Assembly (NCBI GenBank): GCA_905221605.1
Contig: CAJNDS010002560.1
Location: 124,001-188,000, forward strand
From: Symbiodinium natans
Taxonomy: Eukaryota; Sar; Dinophyceae; Suessiales; Symbiodiniaceae
Length of the DNA: 64,000 nt
Reading direction: 5' to 3'
Below are positions 28,601 through 43,600 of this stretch, one piece after another (within the stretch, counting starts at the first letter, position 1; each line of letters opens with the position of its first letter). The position numbers and the translations under genes were made by a program. The notes beneath the pieces are model-generated. The model worked only from the letters and a program-made list of their open reading frames with translations, made no database searches and was not told the DNA's origin.

Positions 28601-31600
28601 GACGCCTCAAGAGTCAAGGGCCAGGGATCATGAAGTGCAACGAACGACAAAACCAGCAAGGAGCCAGGCCAATGCTTCCAGAGTTTCTTTAGGTCTCAAG
28701 GGTTGAGGGTCTGGGTACGAGGATAGCGAGGAACCTCTTTGCATTTTTGCAAGACGGGAGGTTCCTGGGCTACACGTACAAGAAGCGTGCGGAGACCTGG
28801 GAGTACCTCACCAGGCAAGACCAGCACGTTCAGGGGTGTAGGTTGTGACTTCCCTAAACCCTAAACCCTAAACCCGACACCCGAAACACTAAATCCATAG
28901 CCCTGAAAGTCCAGAAGTCCAAGCCCTGGATGCTGAGGGTTCCCTCACAGATAAGGGAGAGCACCCAGGCAAATCGTCCCTATTCCCCATGCCTCAGGCA
29001 CTGCGCCGCAGAGTTCACCCGGGAGAACTACGACGTGCTGCAAGGGGCCAAGCTGGGAGGTTCACATGGGGGGTACGAAAATAGGGGTATCGTTTTGGGG
29101 GTTCCTAAACTAAGGATTATACGATTTTTGGGGTACATTAAGGCTACCCCCTTTTTTTGGAAATACCCATATGGGTACTTCTAGGTGGGGTCTTATATGT
29201 GCCCTAAATCGGGTTAGCAGTAGAGCTACCAGACTTATGACCCTACTTCTAACTACCCATGAGGTTCCAAGAGGGCTCTTAGGGTTCTTAGGGTGTAGGG
29301 CTTAGGGCTCAGGGCTCAGGGTTACTTAGGTGCAGCTTTGTAGGGTCCGTTCCCCAAATGAATATCTTCAAGTTAAGCGCCTAAGTCCTAAGTCCTAAGT
29401 CCGAAGTGACTGTCCAGGACCCACAACTGCAATCACTTCTCCGAGAAGCTGAACATGTTCCTGCGCAATGAGCCCCGCGGAAGCACGGCCCTACCCTAAA
29501 CCCAAAACCCTAAACCCTCAACCCTAAACCCTCAACCCTCAACCCTCAACCCTAAACCCTAAACCCTCAACCCTAAACCCTAAACCCTAAAGTCCCAGCA
29601 GCTTTCGAAGTGAAGCGTGGCAGGACCATCTTAGCATCCGCGCACGTCGGGGGAGCGACCCCTCTCCTCTCTCTTTGGCGCGGGGTTCCCCAAGGCACAT
29701 CCCAGACGAGGTGCTCAAGCAGCCGGACATGGCTCGGGTCCTCGGAAGCTTCGTGAATTCAATCGCGCACCAACTTGCTCCTCTCGACCCTTTGAAAGGG
29801 AGAAGCACATGGGGGTTTCCCGAAATTCGGGGTCCCGTATTGCCCGGGTCCTGAATAGGGGATCCAAGTTTTGGGGTCTATATTCGGGTCCCCTATCTTT
29901 CGTAAACAAGGAGTCCTAGGAATAGTGCAGTCGTACTGCAAGAAAAACAATGCCACGAGTTAAACCCCTAAAGCGCTCCCCCAAGACCCGATGGCCCGGG
30001 GACCGCCGAAAGCCCCAAGAAAAGCGATTCCCAAAACCCTAAATCCCCACAGCCCGAGACCCCGAAACCCTTAACCCGAAACCCGAAACCCTAAACCCTA
30101 AACCCTAAAACCCTAAACCCTAAACCCTAAACCCGAAACCCTAAACCCTAAACCCTAAAACCCTAAACCCTAAACCCTAAACCCTAAACCCTAAACCCTA
30201 AACCCTAAACCCTAAACCCTAAACCCTAAACCCTAAACCCTAAACCCTAAACCCTAAACCCTAAACCCTAAACCCTAAACCCTAAACCCTAAACCCTAAA
30301 CCCTAAAACCCTAAAACCCTAAAACCCTAAACCCCTAAACCCTAAACCCTAAACCCTAAACCCTAAACCCTAAACCCTAAACCCTAAACCCTAAACCCTA
30401 AACCCTAAGGTCATGCAGACCATCACCGCACGGGCGCTGCGGCCGCTACTCAACCGCTGGCTCGGGGGCTTCGAGTCCAAGGCGGAAGTTGGGGGCCTTC
30501 CGGGTTTTTCTAGGGCAGTTTAGGGTTTAGGGTTTAGGGTTTAGGGTTTAAAGTTTAGGGCTTAGGGGGTATCGAGGGTTTAGGGGTGGTCTTGAAGTCT
30601 TGAGTCTTACGTGCTTGTGGATTTTGGGGTTCGGGGTCTAGGAGTCTTGGAGTTTTGGTTGCTGTTCCGGGTCCACATCTCTTAGACTCCGCGTGGCTGC
30701 CATTGCGAGGCCCTTCGCAGTTAACAGGGTTTCATGAACCTGGATGGGAGTGACGACTGTTTGTCCTGAGTGTGTGTGTGTGTGTGTGCTTGAGACCTTC
30801 AAAGTTGTTTTCATGCACGAGGATGGAAGGTCTACCGATGGCGGTGAAGCTGCAAGGCTCGCCAGATCGATTCCTGCGCTGGAGGTCCTGTTGTGAGGGG
30901 GTGCATATTGTTACTTGTTCTCGGGGTTTCCATTCAGCAACAGACATACAGAATGCATGTCTCTGCTTCTCAATCTACCAGTCTGCCACGTGCTGTCGAG
31001 TCGCGTGCCGTCCGCAAGACATGGCCAGGGCTTTGTGGGACTCGCTCAGTCCTGGTGCCGTGGTCGAGTTCGTTCACGGGGACAGCGGTCGGCCGCTGGT
31101 GGGGAAGGCAGGGGACATGTCATCGATTCCATGTGTTTTGGCCGAATTCATGCTTTGAGTTTTTTGCGATGCAACTGCAAGGGCCTGTCCTGCTGCTTAG
31201 TTGGGGCGTGCTGGAGCGATGTAGTGCGATGCATGGCCAGGTCGTGTCTTTGCGGGACAACTCAGCTGCGAAGGCGACCTGCCCGCAGATCCTAGGAAGG
31301 AAGTGGGGATTCGGATTCTGGGCAAAGGGCGGCTAGGGCTGGGGTTTCGGGGATAGCTCGACCATGCTCGACCAACCCATGCGGAACCTCTGGCTCGGTG
31401 TTGCAAGTCACGCGACGTAGGCGTTGAGCCCCCGTGTGTTGTGGGTGACATGGCCAGTTCGTCCGGAGCAGAGCCTCCAGGCTTCGTATCCAGAGCATGG
31501 CATGCAGTTGAGTTGAAAGTGGATCTCGGCCCAGCAGAAGATCGTGACCCCTGGGGCGAATCTCGTGAGAAGGTCATCACGGCTGTGTGTGGACCGAAAG

Positions 31601-34600
31601 ATAACTTTCGATTCCGAGTGAAGGTGTACCCTGAAGGAAGATTCACGACCAGCTATGAGATGTATGGCTTGGGGGTCTTCATTGAGTTGCTTCCTCCGTC
31701 GCATCTCGCGAGCACGGAGTGGGCCTGTGAAAACGTCCGTTATGCCCTCAAAGTGTCATACACCTTCGAGGGCAAGAGCTGGGCATTTAAAGTCAAAGAT
31801 CAGTGGAGCTTCACCAAACACACCGATCAAGGCCACGAGCTCTTATCCAGCCAGGACATCCGCGCCTGGATGCCCCTTGGACAGTTGGTGTGCATCCGAG
31901 CCGAGGTCGAGTTGCCGGATCCTACGGCTGCCGAGTCCGGGCCCCTGGACTTCGCGGCGGAGCCCGCCTTCACGGCCTTCCGTTTGGCAAAGCCTCCTGC
32001 CTTGTTCTTTGATCGGCGCATCCTGATACAGCGCTCCGAGTACTTCCGCCGCATGCTGACAGACGCCGCGTGGCAGGAAGGCTCTACGAATGAGATCGAC
32101 CTGAGCAACAATCCGAACGCAGACCCCTCGTCCGTAAACGCGGTCCTCCAGTACCTCCTGACAGACCGCACCCCATCGGGGGATCTTGAGGAACTGGTTT
32201 CCGTGCGAAAGCTTGCTGATCAGTTCTGCTTGGCGCAGCTGGTAGCCCGAGTGGACCTCGAGCTCGAGAAGTCGTTGTGCCCGGAGAACGTGCTAACTCT
32301 CTTGGGCCACGTGGTTGGCAGTGAGGGTCCCCTGGAAGCCATGTGCATGAACATGCTTCAGGCGAACTCCTGCGAGGTTCTCGACCGCCACCGCAGCTCC
32401 CTGAATCAGGTTGTGGATGAGAACCCCGACATGGCGAAGAAGCTGCTGCACCTCACGTTGAAGGTAGCGCGAGGCAGGGTGCAGTGAGTCCTGCTGAGAC
32501 GTTGGAGATCTGTGAATCTTCGGATGAACCGATGAAAAGGACTATATTCTTATATGATAATTGTGTGTTATGTCGTATGATAATATATCATATGATATAT
32601 ATATATATAGTCTGTTACTATATATATATATATATGTATAGATCTATCTAGATATTGATAGATAGATAGATAGATGCCAAATGAGTCCCACAGCTCTAGA
32701 TTCGCAATCCTTGGGATTGAGTTCTGTGCATAAAATAGGTTCTAAGTGTCCACTATGCTTCAAGTAGCATTGCAGAAGCTCCCCCCCCCCCCCCGGACCA
32801 TTATGCTTCAAGTATCCTTGCGCTCAGAATACGGTCCGGCTTTTTTGTCTGTCGAAAAGTTCATGCCAATGCCAGGGTGGAGGTTTTTTTGTTGGGATGC
32901 CACCAGTTCGGCTGTTGGAGAGCGTGGTGGGCGTTTGAGTTTGGAACTCCTGTGTGACTCTTGGTGTGCTCAACTGGGCAGCTCAAACCTTATAGACCCG
33001 AAACCCCTTATCCCAAACCTTTTCGGCCCTAAAAACCGCTAGCCCTATACCCCCCAAACCGAATGCCCTATGAGGTCGCATCCCTGAACCTTCTGCAGCA
33101 GAACGCGGTGCAGCAGGACCCCTAACCACCCCTTCCACTGCGAAAACCCCTTTGATAGGGCTCGGGGTGAAGGGACCCCAAGCCCGAACCCTGCCCACTG
33201 TGTGGGAGTGGTGGGTCTGACCCCCCGAACCATTCTTGTGCTTGATCTTCTTGCAGGTTGTAGGGGTAGATGCCTGGAGACGTTCTGTATTTTAGATTTC
33301 CCTTATTGGGGTAGGTCCAGCCTAGTACGGTCGGATGCCGCTGTGAATCCTGGCGTCCTAAACCCTAAATTCCCTAAATCTTAAACATAGACCAATCCTC
33401 GTGCGTCCTGGAAGGAGGTGCAGCGCACGAGCATCACGAAGGCTCGAGCAAGCGTGGCTTTGTGTCTAAGCCTCAAGCCTTGCGACCCTTCATCCATCTT
33501 CATCCTCTGTAGGATCCCCTAGCCCGCAAGCCTCAAACCCCCAAGCCCCCAGGAGTCAGCAAAACTACCCTTTTAATCTAAGGCCCCAACATCCCCCCAA
33601 CCCGTCCTTCGCTGACTCTGACACCGCAACTGGCCAGAAATAGCAATCGGGCTTTGTGTGTTCTTTGAGCTTTTGGGCTTTCTGTTGGGCCCCAAAAAGC
33701 CCCACGCCCTATGACCCTCCCCCACCCCTCCCCACCCGACCTGCCAGGTACTGCGCGGTGCCGCGAAACCCGCGCTGCGAAGCCGCGAAGCGGCCGTGGG
33801 CAGGGCGCTGAGCGGGGGTTTGGGGCTTTTTTGGGTTTGCTTCTGGCTTTTGGGTGTCAGCCCGCAGACCCTCTTTGGAGGGTAGCTATAAGTAGTGATA
33901 TATGTATGGTACTGGTAGCTAAAGCTCGAACCCTTTTTTTTGAACTTTTACCCACTTTTGAGTACCTCCAAGTAAACTCCAAGTCCAAAGCATCCCTAGC
34001 CTCAAGCGGCTTGGCGCTTAGGTTGTTGAATTCAAGGGTTTAGGGGCTTTTGGGTTTAGGGATTAGAGTTTAGATTTTTTGGGTTCAGGGCTTGGGGCTT
34101 TACTGTGCGGGTTGGATGAGGGTTTAAGGTTAGGTTCCTGGGTCCCCAAGTGCTCGCCACATGGTCGGCGATGGAGTCAAAAGTTGGTATTGCTTCCTAA
34201 GCCCCAAAAGTCCTTCAATCTTCCTTTAACCCGAAACCCACCCTCAAAAGCCTCGTGCAGACCGAGGTCCCGCCTGCTGTCCCAGCATTTGCCAGCTTGA
34301 CTGAGTGGCGGAGATGGGAGGGGGGGGTTCGGGTTTAGGGTTGAGGGTTTAAGGTTGGGCGGGAGGAGGTTGGGCTTTAGAACTTAGGGGCTTTTCGGTT
34401 TGAGGGGTCCACCATCCAGCTTGACGACGCCCAGTCGAGACAGACAAAAAGCTGCACACACCAGCACGTAGGTTCTTCTGCGATGTAGTGCTCCGTGTCG
34501 TTTCGTGCCTTCCTCCTGCAGCTCCCGCTCGGCAATGGCGCATTCACGGAAGTGTGCATGTCTGGCCATGTAGGACTGCTGCATCTGCGAAACGCAGACT

Positions 34601-37600
34601 GCCGTAGAGTCTACCGCAGAGCAGAGCCATCAACATCGCGCCAAATGTGTGGGGTGTTCTAGGCTTGCACCATGATGCCCCATGCACCCTACAACCTACA
34701 AACCCTAAACCTGTGAAACATCTCGAACTCCAAAACCCTAAACCCTAAACATTAAACTTAAACCCTTCAGCCTAATTCCAAAACAGCCTAAGCCCCGCCC
34801 CTCCCAGACCAAAAACCCTACTTGGAGGTATTCCTTCTAATGAGGACCAGGTACCTTAATTTCGGAAACCCCCAGAATGTAGGATGATAAGCATAGTTGC
34901 CAGACTGATAGCCCTACTTATAACTACCCATGAGCCTGCAAGTAGGGTTTAGGATTGCTCTACTTATCACTACCTATGAACCTCCAAGTAGGGGTTCTTG
35001 GGGGTCAGGTGGCCCTCCGTGCCGTGGCTTTGAAAAAGGAGCTGCAAGCGGAGGCCAGGGGGACGCGCTGCAGGTGACATGGGGTCTCGGGTTTTCGGGT
35101 TTCTGGGGCTTTAGGGTTTCAGGCTTAGGGCTTAGGGCTTTAGGGTTTAGGCGCCTCCCTTGGCTTCTGGGGCGCTTGGGAGGAAGACATCTTGGAGGCG
35201 GCGCGCGAGGAGCGCGACCGCGAACTTGACCGCCTCACGGACGAGGCGGTTTCGGGGTGCAGGGGCTCAGGGAACCCAGAAGCCCTAGACCCGAAACCCT
35301 AGATTCCATCGGGTGTGCAGAGAATTCAGACCCTTCGCGGCACCTTCGGGATGATAGTTGGCGCTATGTCGCGCCGGCCGACTGAAAGGCCTGCTGCTTG
35401 CAACTGAAGCAGGGCCGGGGAGTTTGGGTCTTGTGGGTTTGCGAGTTGAGCTACTGTTTTTTTTACTAGTGTTACTACTACTGCTGTTATTCGTAAATGT
35501 ATTACGATTAGTACTATTACTGTTAGTAGTAGTGCTATTAGAACTGCTATTTTAACGACTACTAGTATACTTGCTTAGTATTACTATTACTACTTCTGCG
35601 ATTACTAATAATTTTACGTCACTATCACGATCACTATCACGATTATTATTACTATGACTGTTACGGTTACTATTGATATGAACATTAATCCCAATAGTAA
35701 TCCTAGTAGTAGTTATCGTCAGAGTTGAAATAGAAATACTAATATTCGTAGGAGGAATACTTATTCAGTAGTACGAATAGTAAGAGCAATAGCAATCGTA
35801 ATAGCAATGGAAACGTACTAGCACTAGCAAGAGTAGAAGTAATAGGAATAGTACTGGTACTAGCAATAGTATTAGTAATAGTACTAGCAATAGAAATAGC
35901 AAAAGCAATAGTAAAAGAAATAGTAATGGTAATGGTAATGGTCATGGTGATCGTAATTGTAGTCGTACTAGGTTAGCACTGGTAATCGTAATGGGAATGG
36001 TAATAGTCACAGTAATAGTTGTAGTATTTGTAAGAGCAATAGTGCTAGTGTTATTACTACTATTAGGGATGCCCGTGACAGGTCAATGCGATGAAGGAGC
36101 GCACCGCCAAGGCCAAAGAACTGCTGAGGCCCGAGGTTCACTACGGTTTCCGGGCTTCGGGATGCTGCCAACGTCTGTTGGGTTTAGGGTTCAGGGTTTA
36201 GGGTTGTTAGAGTTGAGTGTTTAGGGTTATTAGAGTTTAGGTCGTTCTGAACAAGCTAGAAGGACCTAGAACAACCCTCACATAAAGTGCATTAGGTGTG
36301 GTTCCAGGGTCTCGGGATCTTGCTGAGGGCCTGTTGGCCCTCTTTGCAGGCAGCACGCTCGTCTACAAGAGGTCGCAGGCGCGCTGGGGGCGACTTTCGC
36401 AGTCCAAAGCGCCCCCAAAACCCGAGACTGCCAGCCCTCAACTCTGAAAACCAAGCATGAATCTTAAGCCGTTTCACCCAAAACCCTAAACCCTGAACCC
36501 TAAACCCTAAACCCTAATCAGATTTTAAACAACAACGAACAAAAGACACAAAACTTGCCGTGAAGGCCCTGGTGCCAAGGAATCACAGCGCATCCGTCGG
36601 CTGGCAGAGGCCCAGGGCCGAGGGCCTTGCATGGGTTCATAACGACTGAAGGGGTTTCGGGGTTCAGTTTCGGGTTCGGGCTTGTTTTGTCCAGAGATGT
36701 TGTAGACATGAGGGGTAGGGGGCTTGAGATGGAGGCTACACCCACGACATCAGCGCCATTATATGGCAGGCTTCTGCAGCAAGCGCAGCCTTCGATGCGG
36801 CGGATCGACGGGCGCCTTGGCGGCACCCAAGAAACGCGGGGACCCATTGCCGGCACATTCGGCCGCTGCTGGCCCATAGCGGAGCACCTCTTAAAACAAG
36901 CCGCCTTTGGGGGCAACGGCATGCAAAAAGGCAGCTGCGCATTGAAGCGCCTTTCTTGCACCGAGCACTTTTTGCCGTTAGGGTCTTACCTGCACAGAGC
37001 TGTTGGTTCCTCACCCTTCGAAGCCCCTGACCTAGCGAAAAACTTAGAACTGAGCCGTGTCCGTGACCTGGCTCAGGCCCGGCAAGAGCGCATCTTCGAG
37101 GTGGGCACTCGTGGCTTTCTAGGGTTCACGTCGGGGTATTCTTAGGGCAACCCGTCTATCCTTCTAAACAGGCACAGCAACTAGGCGTTACGTGCATTGA
37201 GATAGAGAGTCGGCTAAGCCAACAAGTTGTGTGCAAAGCGTTGCCATGGCCAGGCTGCCCACGGTCCGCATGCAGGCGCGGGCGAAATCACCCAGCCATT
37301 GTTTGAGGGGGTTGCTATGAATTAAATTTGGGGAGGTTTACAGAAGGGAATTCATGTAGAACACCTTCCCACTCCTCCCCGCCCCTTTCCACTTCTCCCC
37401 GCCCCCACCCCCCCATCGCCACACCCTCAAGACTCGAGCCTGGCCGGAGGCCGCTCACAAGAATGAGGCCATAGACTTTACAACTTTAAAATATTAAACA
37501 GGGCTCCAGGTCTTACTTTGTAGCTTTCCCGAGATAGGCACTTGCCACTGAGCTCCCTGGATGATCAGCCCAGCTTGCTTTGATAAGTGGAAGACTTGGA

Positions 37601-40600
37601 CAGACAGCACATGCCAGAGGATGAAGGGGCCAGGGTGGGCGAGCTTGAGAGCACAGGCTCTGCACAGGCTGCACGGCTTCGGAGACTAACTTTGGCTTAC
37701 TCTTAACGGTCAGACTTGGCTAGTGCGGCCGAAGTTCGGGGCCAGGGCGAGGCTTGGCAGGCTTGCCTCTTGCACAAGCAAAGGCTCATGCGATAGTCAT
37801 GTGATAATCATCGCGTCCATATTTTGGGGGGTGGTGGTGAGAGCTCCTTATTGTAAGGGTGGTGCATGTCAGCAGCACAGCAGCTGATTTGGCTTGCGGT
37901 TGGTGTTTGCCAGGTGACCGGCCTTTTTTGCGCCCCCGACTGGAGGCTGCCTGAGCCCAGAGCTTCGGTGCTCACAAGAAGTAGCCCATGTAGTTCGGAA
38001 AGGAGGGAGCCTTCCACCAACTTCCGCACAAAAACAAGAATGACTAGGCCGATGAACGCGTATATATGTGTACACATCTATATCCAATATCGATGTCTGA
38101 TGTTTTCATAGCTCACTGTCTAATATCCAATATCTGTATCTAGAATGATCTAATGATCTTATGATCGAATTGAGCTGATGATCCAATGCTCTGATGAAGC
38201 TAATTATCTAATGGTCCAATGATCTAATGATCTAGGGATCTAATGTCTCGTGTCTAATCTCTAAGGTCCAAGCTGCAATGTCTAATGTCCAATGTCCAAT
38301 GTCTACGTAATGTCTAGTGTCTAGTGTCTAGTGTCTAATGTCTAATGTCTAATGTCTAATGTCTAATGTCTAATGTCTAATGTCTAATGTCTAATGTTTA
38401 ATGCCTAATGTCTAATGTCCAATGTCTAATGTCTAATGTCCAATGTCCATGTCTATATCAAAACAAGACTCTAGTTCTTACCTATTTGCAATGTCTATGT
38501 CAAACTACAACTATATCCGTATCCAAGTCTAAATCTAGCTCGTTACCTGTATCTATTCACACATACCTTTTTTGCAGATCCTAAGGGTTTGCTTTGCGTG
38601 GGTTCGAGGGTAAATAAGTTCAGGGTTTAGGGTCAAGCTCGTTCGGTGACGAATGGGGCGAGCGGTTTGCGGATCGAAAGTCTTGTTCGGAGTGTCAGAT
38701 CCAGGGGGCCCCTCTGGGGTTCAGGGTGTAAACTTGCACCAGAACTCTTGGAATCTTGAATCCCCAAGAGTGGACCAGATCCTTGCTGGGTTGACGCATG
38801 AGTGCGCTTCAGAGTCTGGTGTTGACCCATGAGTCCTCTTCACAGTCTGCTGGTGCCAAGTATATAGATCTAAGTGGTCTGTGCTTTAGGATGCCCCCCC
38901 CCCCCCCCCACATTCTATGGAATGGATATATTCAGGCTATACTGAGGGGTCCTGCTGTATTCATGGCTGTCGTGGTAGCATTTGGGAGACGTCCCACCTC
39001 ATTCTTATGACGCTCCCAACCTGGCTCCGCAGGGCCGCATGCGTTGCATCGACGAGCACATCGCAAGGCAGGGGGGACAATGGGAAGCCAACAGGGAGGC
39101 AAATGCCAAAGAAGAGGCTGTCAGATGATAAAAAGAAGGATTGGACTCAATTTCGGTGCTGCTTCTGGTGGCTCGGCCAGCCATTCACCCTTTAACCATG
39201 GCCCAGCCTCGTGGGCTGGGCTCCTTGCAAAGCAAACAGAGCGATGGCAGGTTTGCAGTCGTGTTGCCTGTAAACAGTCTCGTGTGCAAGCGCAGCTTGA
39301 ACTGATTTGGTTTCCAGATTGGTTGTGCAAGAGTCCCCGACCGCCACGAGCCCTGCCCCAGGGCCAAAGGCGAGGGTCTTCAGCGCTCGCAAAGCGAAGA
39401 TCGCTTGGGAGGCCAAAAGATTTTAGGGTTGCCAGCGGGACTGCTCAAGGGTTCGTCAGGGGGCCTTGAGAAAATTAGGTCCCCGGTTCTTCGGAGTGCT
39501 CGCACTCAGAGGCCTCATGCCTTCAGACTGCGGATTCTTTCTGAAACCTGACGCCTCAAATCCCGAAACCTCCCCTAACATCCCAACCCCCCCCCCCCCT
39601 CCCCTCGGCCCTCCGAAACCCCCACCTAACCCCTCTCGAAATCCTTTGACTCTTGCAGGGCGTTATCTGATGCAGCGGACGGCGGGAGCCCTGGGCGGGA
39701 AAGAGGGGGGACAGCTTGAAGATTTGCAGGTTGAGAGTTTGGGAGTTTCGGAGCCAGCATTGCCCACCATGAAGTGAACAGGCCGCGTCTGTGAACATCA
39801 GCAGAGGGGTCGGAAGAATCATTACATATGCTACTCCCTCCCACGTACTTCGACCCCCCCCCCCCCCAAGAAAAAAACACAAAAAACCTATTGTCACTGT
39901 TAATGCTCCTATATTGCATCCCAAAAGCCTATGTGTTTTAAGAGATCCAGACCTCGCTGCCCTTATTCACGGGACTCTGGGCTCCGAAGTTCGAAGCATG
40001 ACCTCATCTCGGGCCTAGGGCGCTTACAACCCTACTTCTTGTGGTTTTAGGGTTTAGGGTTTAGGGTTTAGGGTGTAGGGTTTAGGGTTTAGGGTTTAGG
40101 GTTTAGGTGCCAACAAAAAAAGCCCTCGGCAGGCAGGCGCCAACTCGCGCTGACAGCCGGCTGCAGGCCCAGAACGCCTAGTTACCCATACTAATAGGCT
40201 ACTATACCCCCAAAATGGGAACTGTAGCCCATAACCATCGCCTACTGGCTTTCAAGGAAGTGATAAAGTTTTGTGAATCCAGGCGCCTCTGGTGTGTAGA
40301 GTTCTAAATCTTGCGCCAGAACTCTTTGAATCGTGAGCCTCCCCCGAAAGCGGACGAGATTCCTGCTGGCTGTTGACCCGTGAGCCCTCTTCAGACTCTG
40401 CTGGACAAACAGCCGCCTCGTTAGGGTATTCTGAGTGGGTTCGTGGGTCCATGGGGGTATCCATCTCATGTTGCCGTCCTTACTTTCGGATGTCTCCCCC
40501 CCCTCCACCTTAATGGATAGCTACAGTCGTTCTGCCATGCTATACTAAGTCTATACTAAGTAAGCTATACTAAGTCTATACTAAGTAAGGGGTGCTGAAA

Positions 40601-43600
40601 CTATGGCTGCCTGTGTGGCAGCTGTTGGGCAACATCCCTAAACCCCAATCCTAAACTGTAAACCTGAACTTTGACAGGAGGACCTTCCTGGAGGCCATGC
40701 AAGACAAGAAGCAGAAAGAAGTCCAAGGCTGAGCGGGGCAGGGATCGGGGCTGAGGGATCTTCAGAGGGTTTGGCATTGGGTGTCAACCCAGCTGGAATG
40801 ATGGTTCTGTCGTTGCTGCAAGGGAGCACTTTGAGGGCTGCAGCACTTTGGCAGGAATGGGAAGCTGCTGCATCTTTTAAAGCTGTCCATGCTCCGCTGT
40901 GCTCAGCTGCTTAGAGAAGAAAATTGGGCGCCATGAACTAGCTGAGATCCATACTCCCTCCCCAACAGGCCAACCTTCAGCCTTATAAGGATCTCGACCG
41001 GTAGACAGCCGGCCTCCGAAGTGCCCGATTTCATGACATCCCCCCCCAAAACATCCCCAAACATGCAAAGACCTACAACTTGCAGCCCAAACTCAAAGCC
41101 CTCAAAGAAACGAAGCCCGTGAAGTAGGGATGCCGCAGCATTCCTGAGCCTCGCGCCGCCATGCGCTGCTGGGGAGTGCTGGCTTTCTGGGTGCTGCGAT
41201 GTTGCCTGGGCCATGCCGAGGTGCCATGAATAGGCTTAGCAGGCTCATGTGTGTTGGGGCTTCCGTTGGGGCTTAGGGTTTCGGGTTGTGAAGGTTCTTG
41301 TAGGGATATGCACTCAAAATGCTGACGAACTCCCGGAGGAGAGGCAATTGCCGGGGCCCAGCTTCGTCTGGGTGCCGCCAACCCTGCCACCGCCGCCAAC
41401 CCTGCCACCGCCGCCAGAGACCGCCTCGTTGTGATGTTGAGGGTTCCGGGATGCAGGGTTTTCGGATGCTTCTTGGGTTTGGTTTTGGGCCGGAGGCCTC
41501 ACAGTTTAGGGGCTGGCATGCTGGGCAGAACATCTCGCAGCATCTCGCGCTTCATGCTCGAAGCGACCAAGTCGCCGTAGACTGCGAGATTGGTCGCGCA
41601 TGCCATGTTCATCTCGCACGCGTGCTACTTGCCTTTGGGCTCGGACCGCAGCTGCTTGGGACGGACACCGTGCTGGCAAAAGCGGCCACGAAGGAAATGG
41701 GGCGACTGGATCATGAGCCCGATGAGCCTGGTGCCTTTGGCGGCTGCCGGTGCTTTTGGCGCTTTGCTCGGTTCGGATCTCGGCAGCGACTGGCCTCGCC
41801 AACGAAGCTTGGTGCGCGCGAGGGCCAGGGAGGCGGCTGGATGCGCACGCTGCGCAAGCGCCGCGCCAGCGGTGCCTGCCACGGTGTCGGCACCCGCAGC
41901 GCCTGCGGCGGCGCCTGCCGTGGAGCCTGTGGCGGCGTCGGCGCCGTCGGCATCGGACATGGAGTTCCAGCGGAGCTTGCAAGAGGCGCTTCAGCCCAGC
42001 TGGCGCTTCTTGCATTCGGGCCTCGTGGACCGAGCCCTGGAGGCAAAGCTGCTTCTGTTGGCGGCCCTGGCAGGGGAGCATCTTCTGTTGATTGGCCCTC
42101 CAGGGACAGCCAAGAGTCTCTTGGCGCGGCGCCTGGCCACGTTGGGCTCCGCCCGCTACTTCGAGCGCCTCCTCACGCGTTTCTCGACGCCCGACGAGGT
42201 CTTTGGCCCCCTTTCGTTAAGGGCACTGCAGGAAGACCGGCTCGAGAGAAAGGTTGACCGCTACCTCCCCGATGCCGAGGTGGGCCCGGGCTATCCCGGG
42301 CTACAACAGAGTCCTGACAGGGTCTACAAGTTAGTCTACGAGTGTAAAACGCAACCAGTGAGAGGCTCCACTGTGAGGCACCATGACGTGAATTAGCGGG
42401 GAAGGAGAAACAATGGCTTCCTTTTACCACCAGTGCAATAATTGAGAGCATCAGGTGGCCTTTCTGGACGAAATCTTCAAGGCCAACTCGGCCATTCTCA
42501 ACACTCTGCTGACACTTTTGAACGAACGGCTCTTCGACAACGGCGGCCTGCGATGCGAGGTTCCGCTCTGGTGCGTGGTGGGGGCCTCCAACGAGATTCC
42601 CGCGGAGGGGGAGCTGGACGCTGTCTTTGACCGTTTCCTCCTCAAGCGATTTGTGGCCCCCGTGTCGGATGCGAGGGCCCGGGCGCTGCTGGCGGCCGCA
42701 GCTTCCCCAGCAGAGCCCTTGAAGCCGCAGACGGAGCCCACGCTGAACCTCGGCTCGGAGCTGGGCCGCCGGGTCCGCGCCGCTGCGTCGCGCGTGTCTT
42801 TCCCCCCTCGGCTGCTGCAGATCCTTGCACGGCTGCGGCGGTACCTGCAAGAGGAGGAGCCGCCCGTGCACGTCTCGGACCGGCGTTTGGCGAAGGCTGC
42901 GCAGCTGGTGCAGATCGTCGCCTTCACGTCAGGTGGCCGAAGTGTGAGCGAGCTGGACCTACTTTGCCTGCAGTACGTCCTGTGGGATCGAGACCCGGAG
43001 TTGTCGGAGCGGATCCGCTCCTGGCTACTGGCCGCCTTTGCCCCGAAGGCTGCTGGTGGCGAGGTGGGTGATATTCAGGTCGAGGGTGCTGGAAGGTCCG
43101 ATATGGATGGCATCTACGAGGCAGCCGCTAAATTCCAGCAATCCCCATCAAACCCCCTTGAGCCCTTGAACCCACAACCCCTTGACGCCTAACGCCCCCC
43201 CCCACCGCCCCAAATAACCGCTTATAATAGGGCATAGGGACGACATGCTAGAATGCCCAGTAGTGCCCTGCATTCACTTTTCGTTGCAAGCTGTTGGTTT
43301 TAGGGTTTATAGAGCTTGTCAACCCCTTTAAGTTCGTGGGCGACCGCGATGGCAAGCGCTCCTACCAGCAGCAGGGAGGTTCTGGAGCGATCTACTTTGA
43401 CCTTTTCTGGAAGCTGTGCGACGGATCTTTGCCGGGAGGACCCGGCAACCCCCCGTGGTACCAGAGCATCGAGGACATGGAGGAGATCGAGCCCCCCACT
43501 GGTGGCTGGTCCACGTGCTACGCTGTGGCCGAGCCTTCTCCGACCCTTTGGAAGGTCTTGGATGGCAGCGGCAGTAGCGACAACCCAGTGGTCCGAGCCC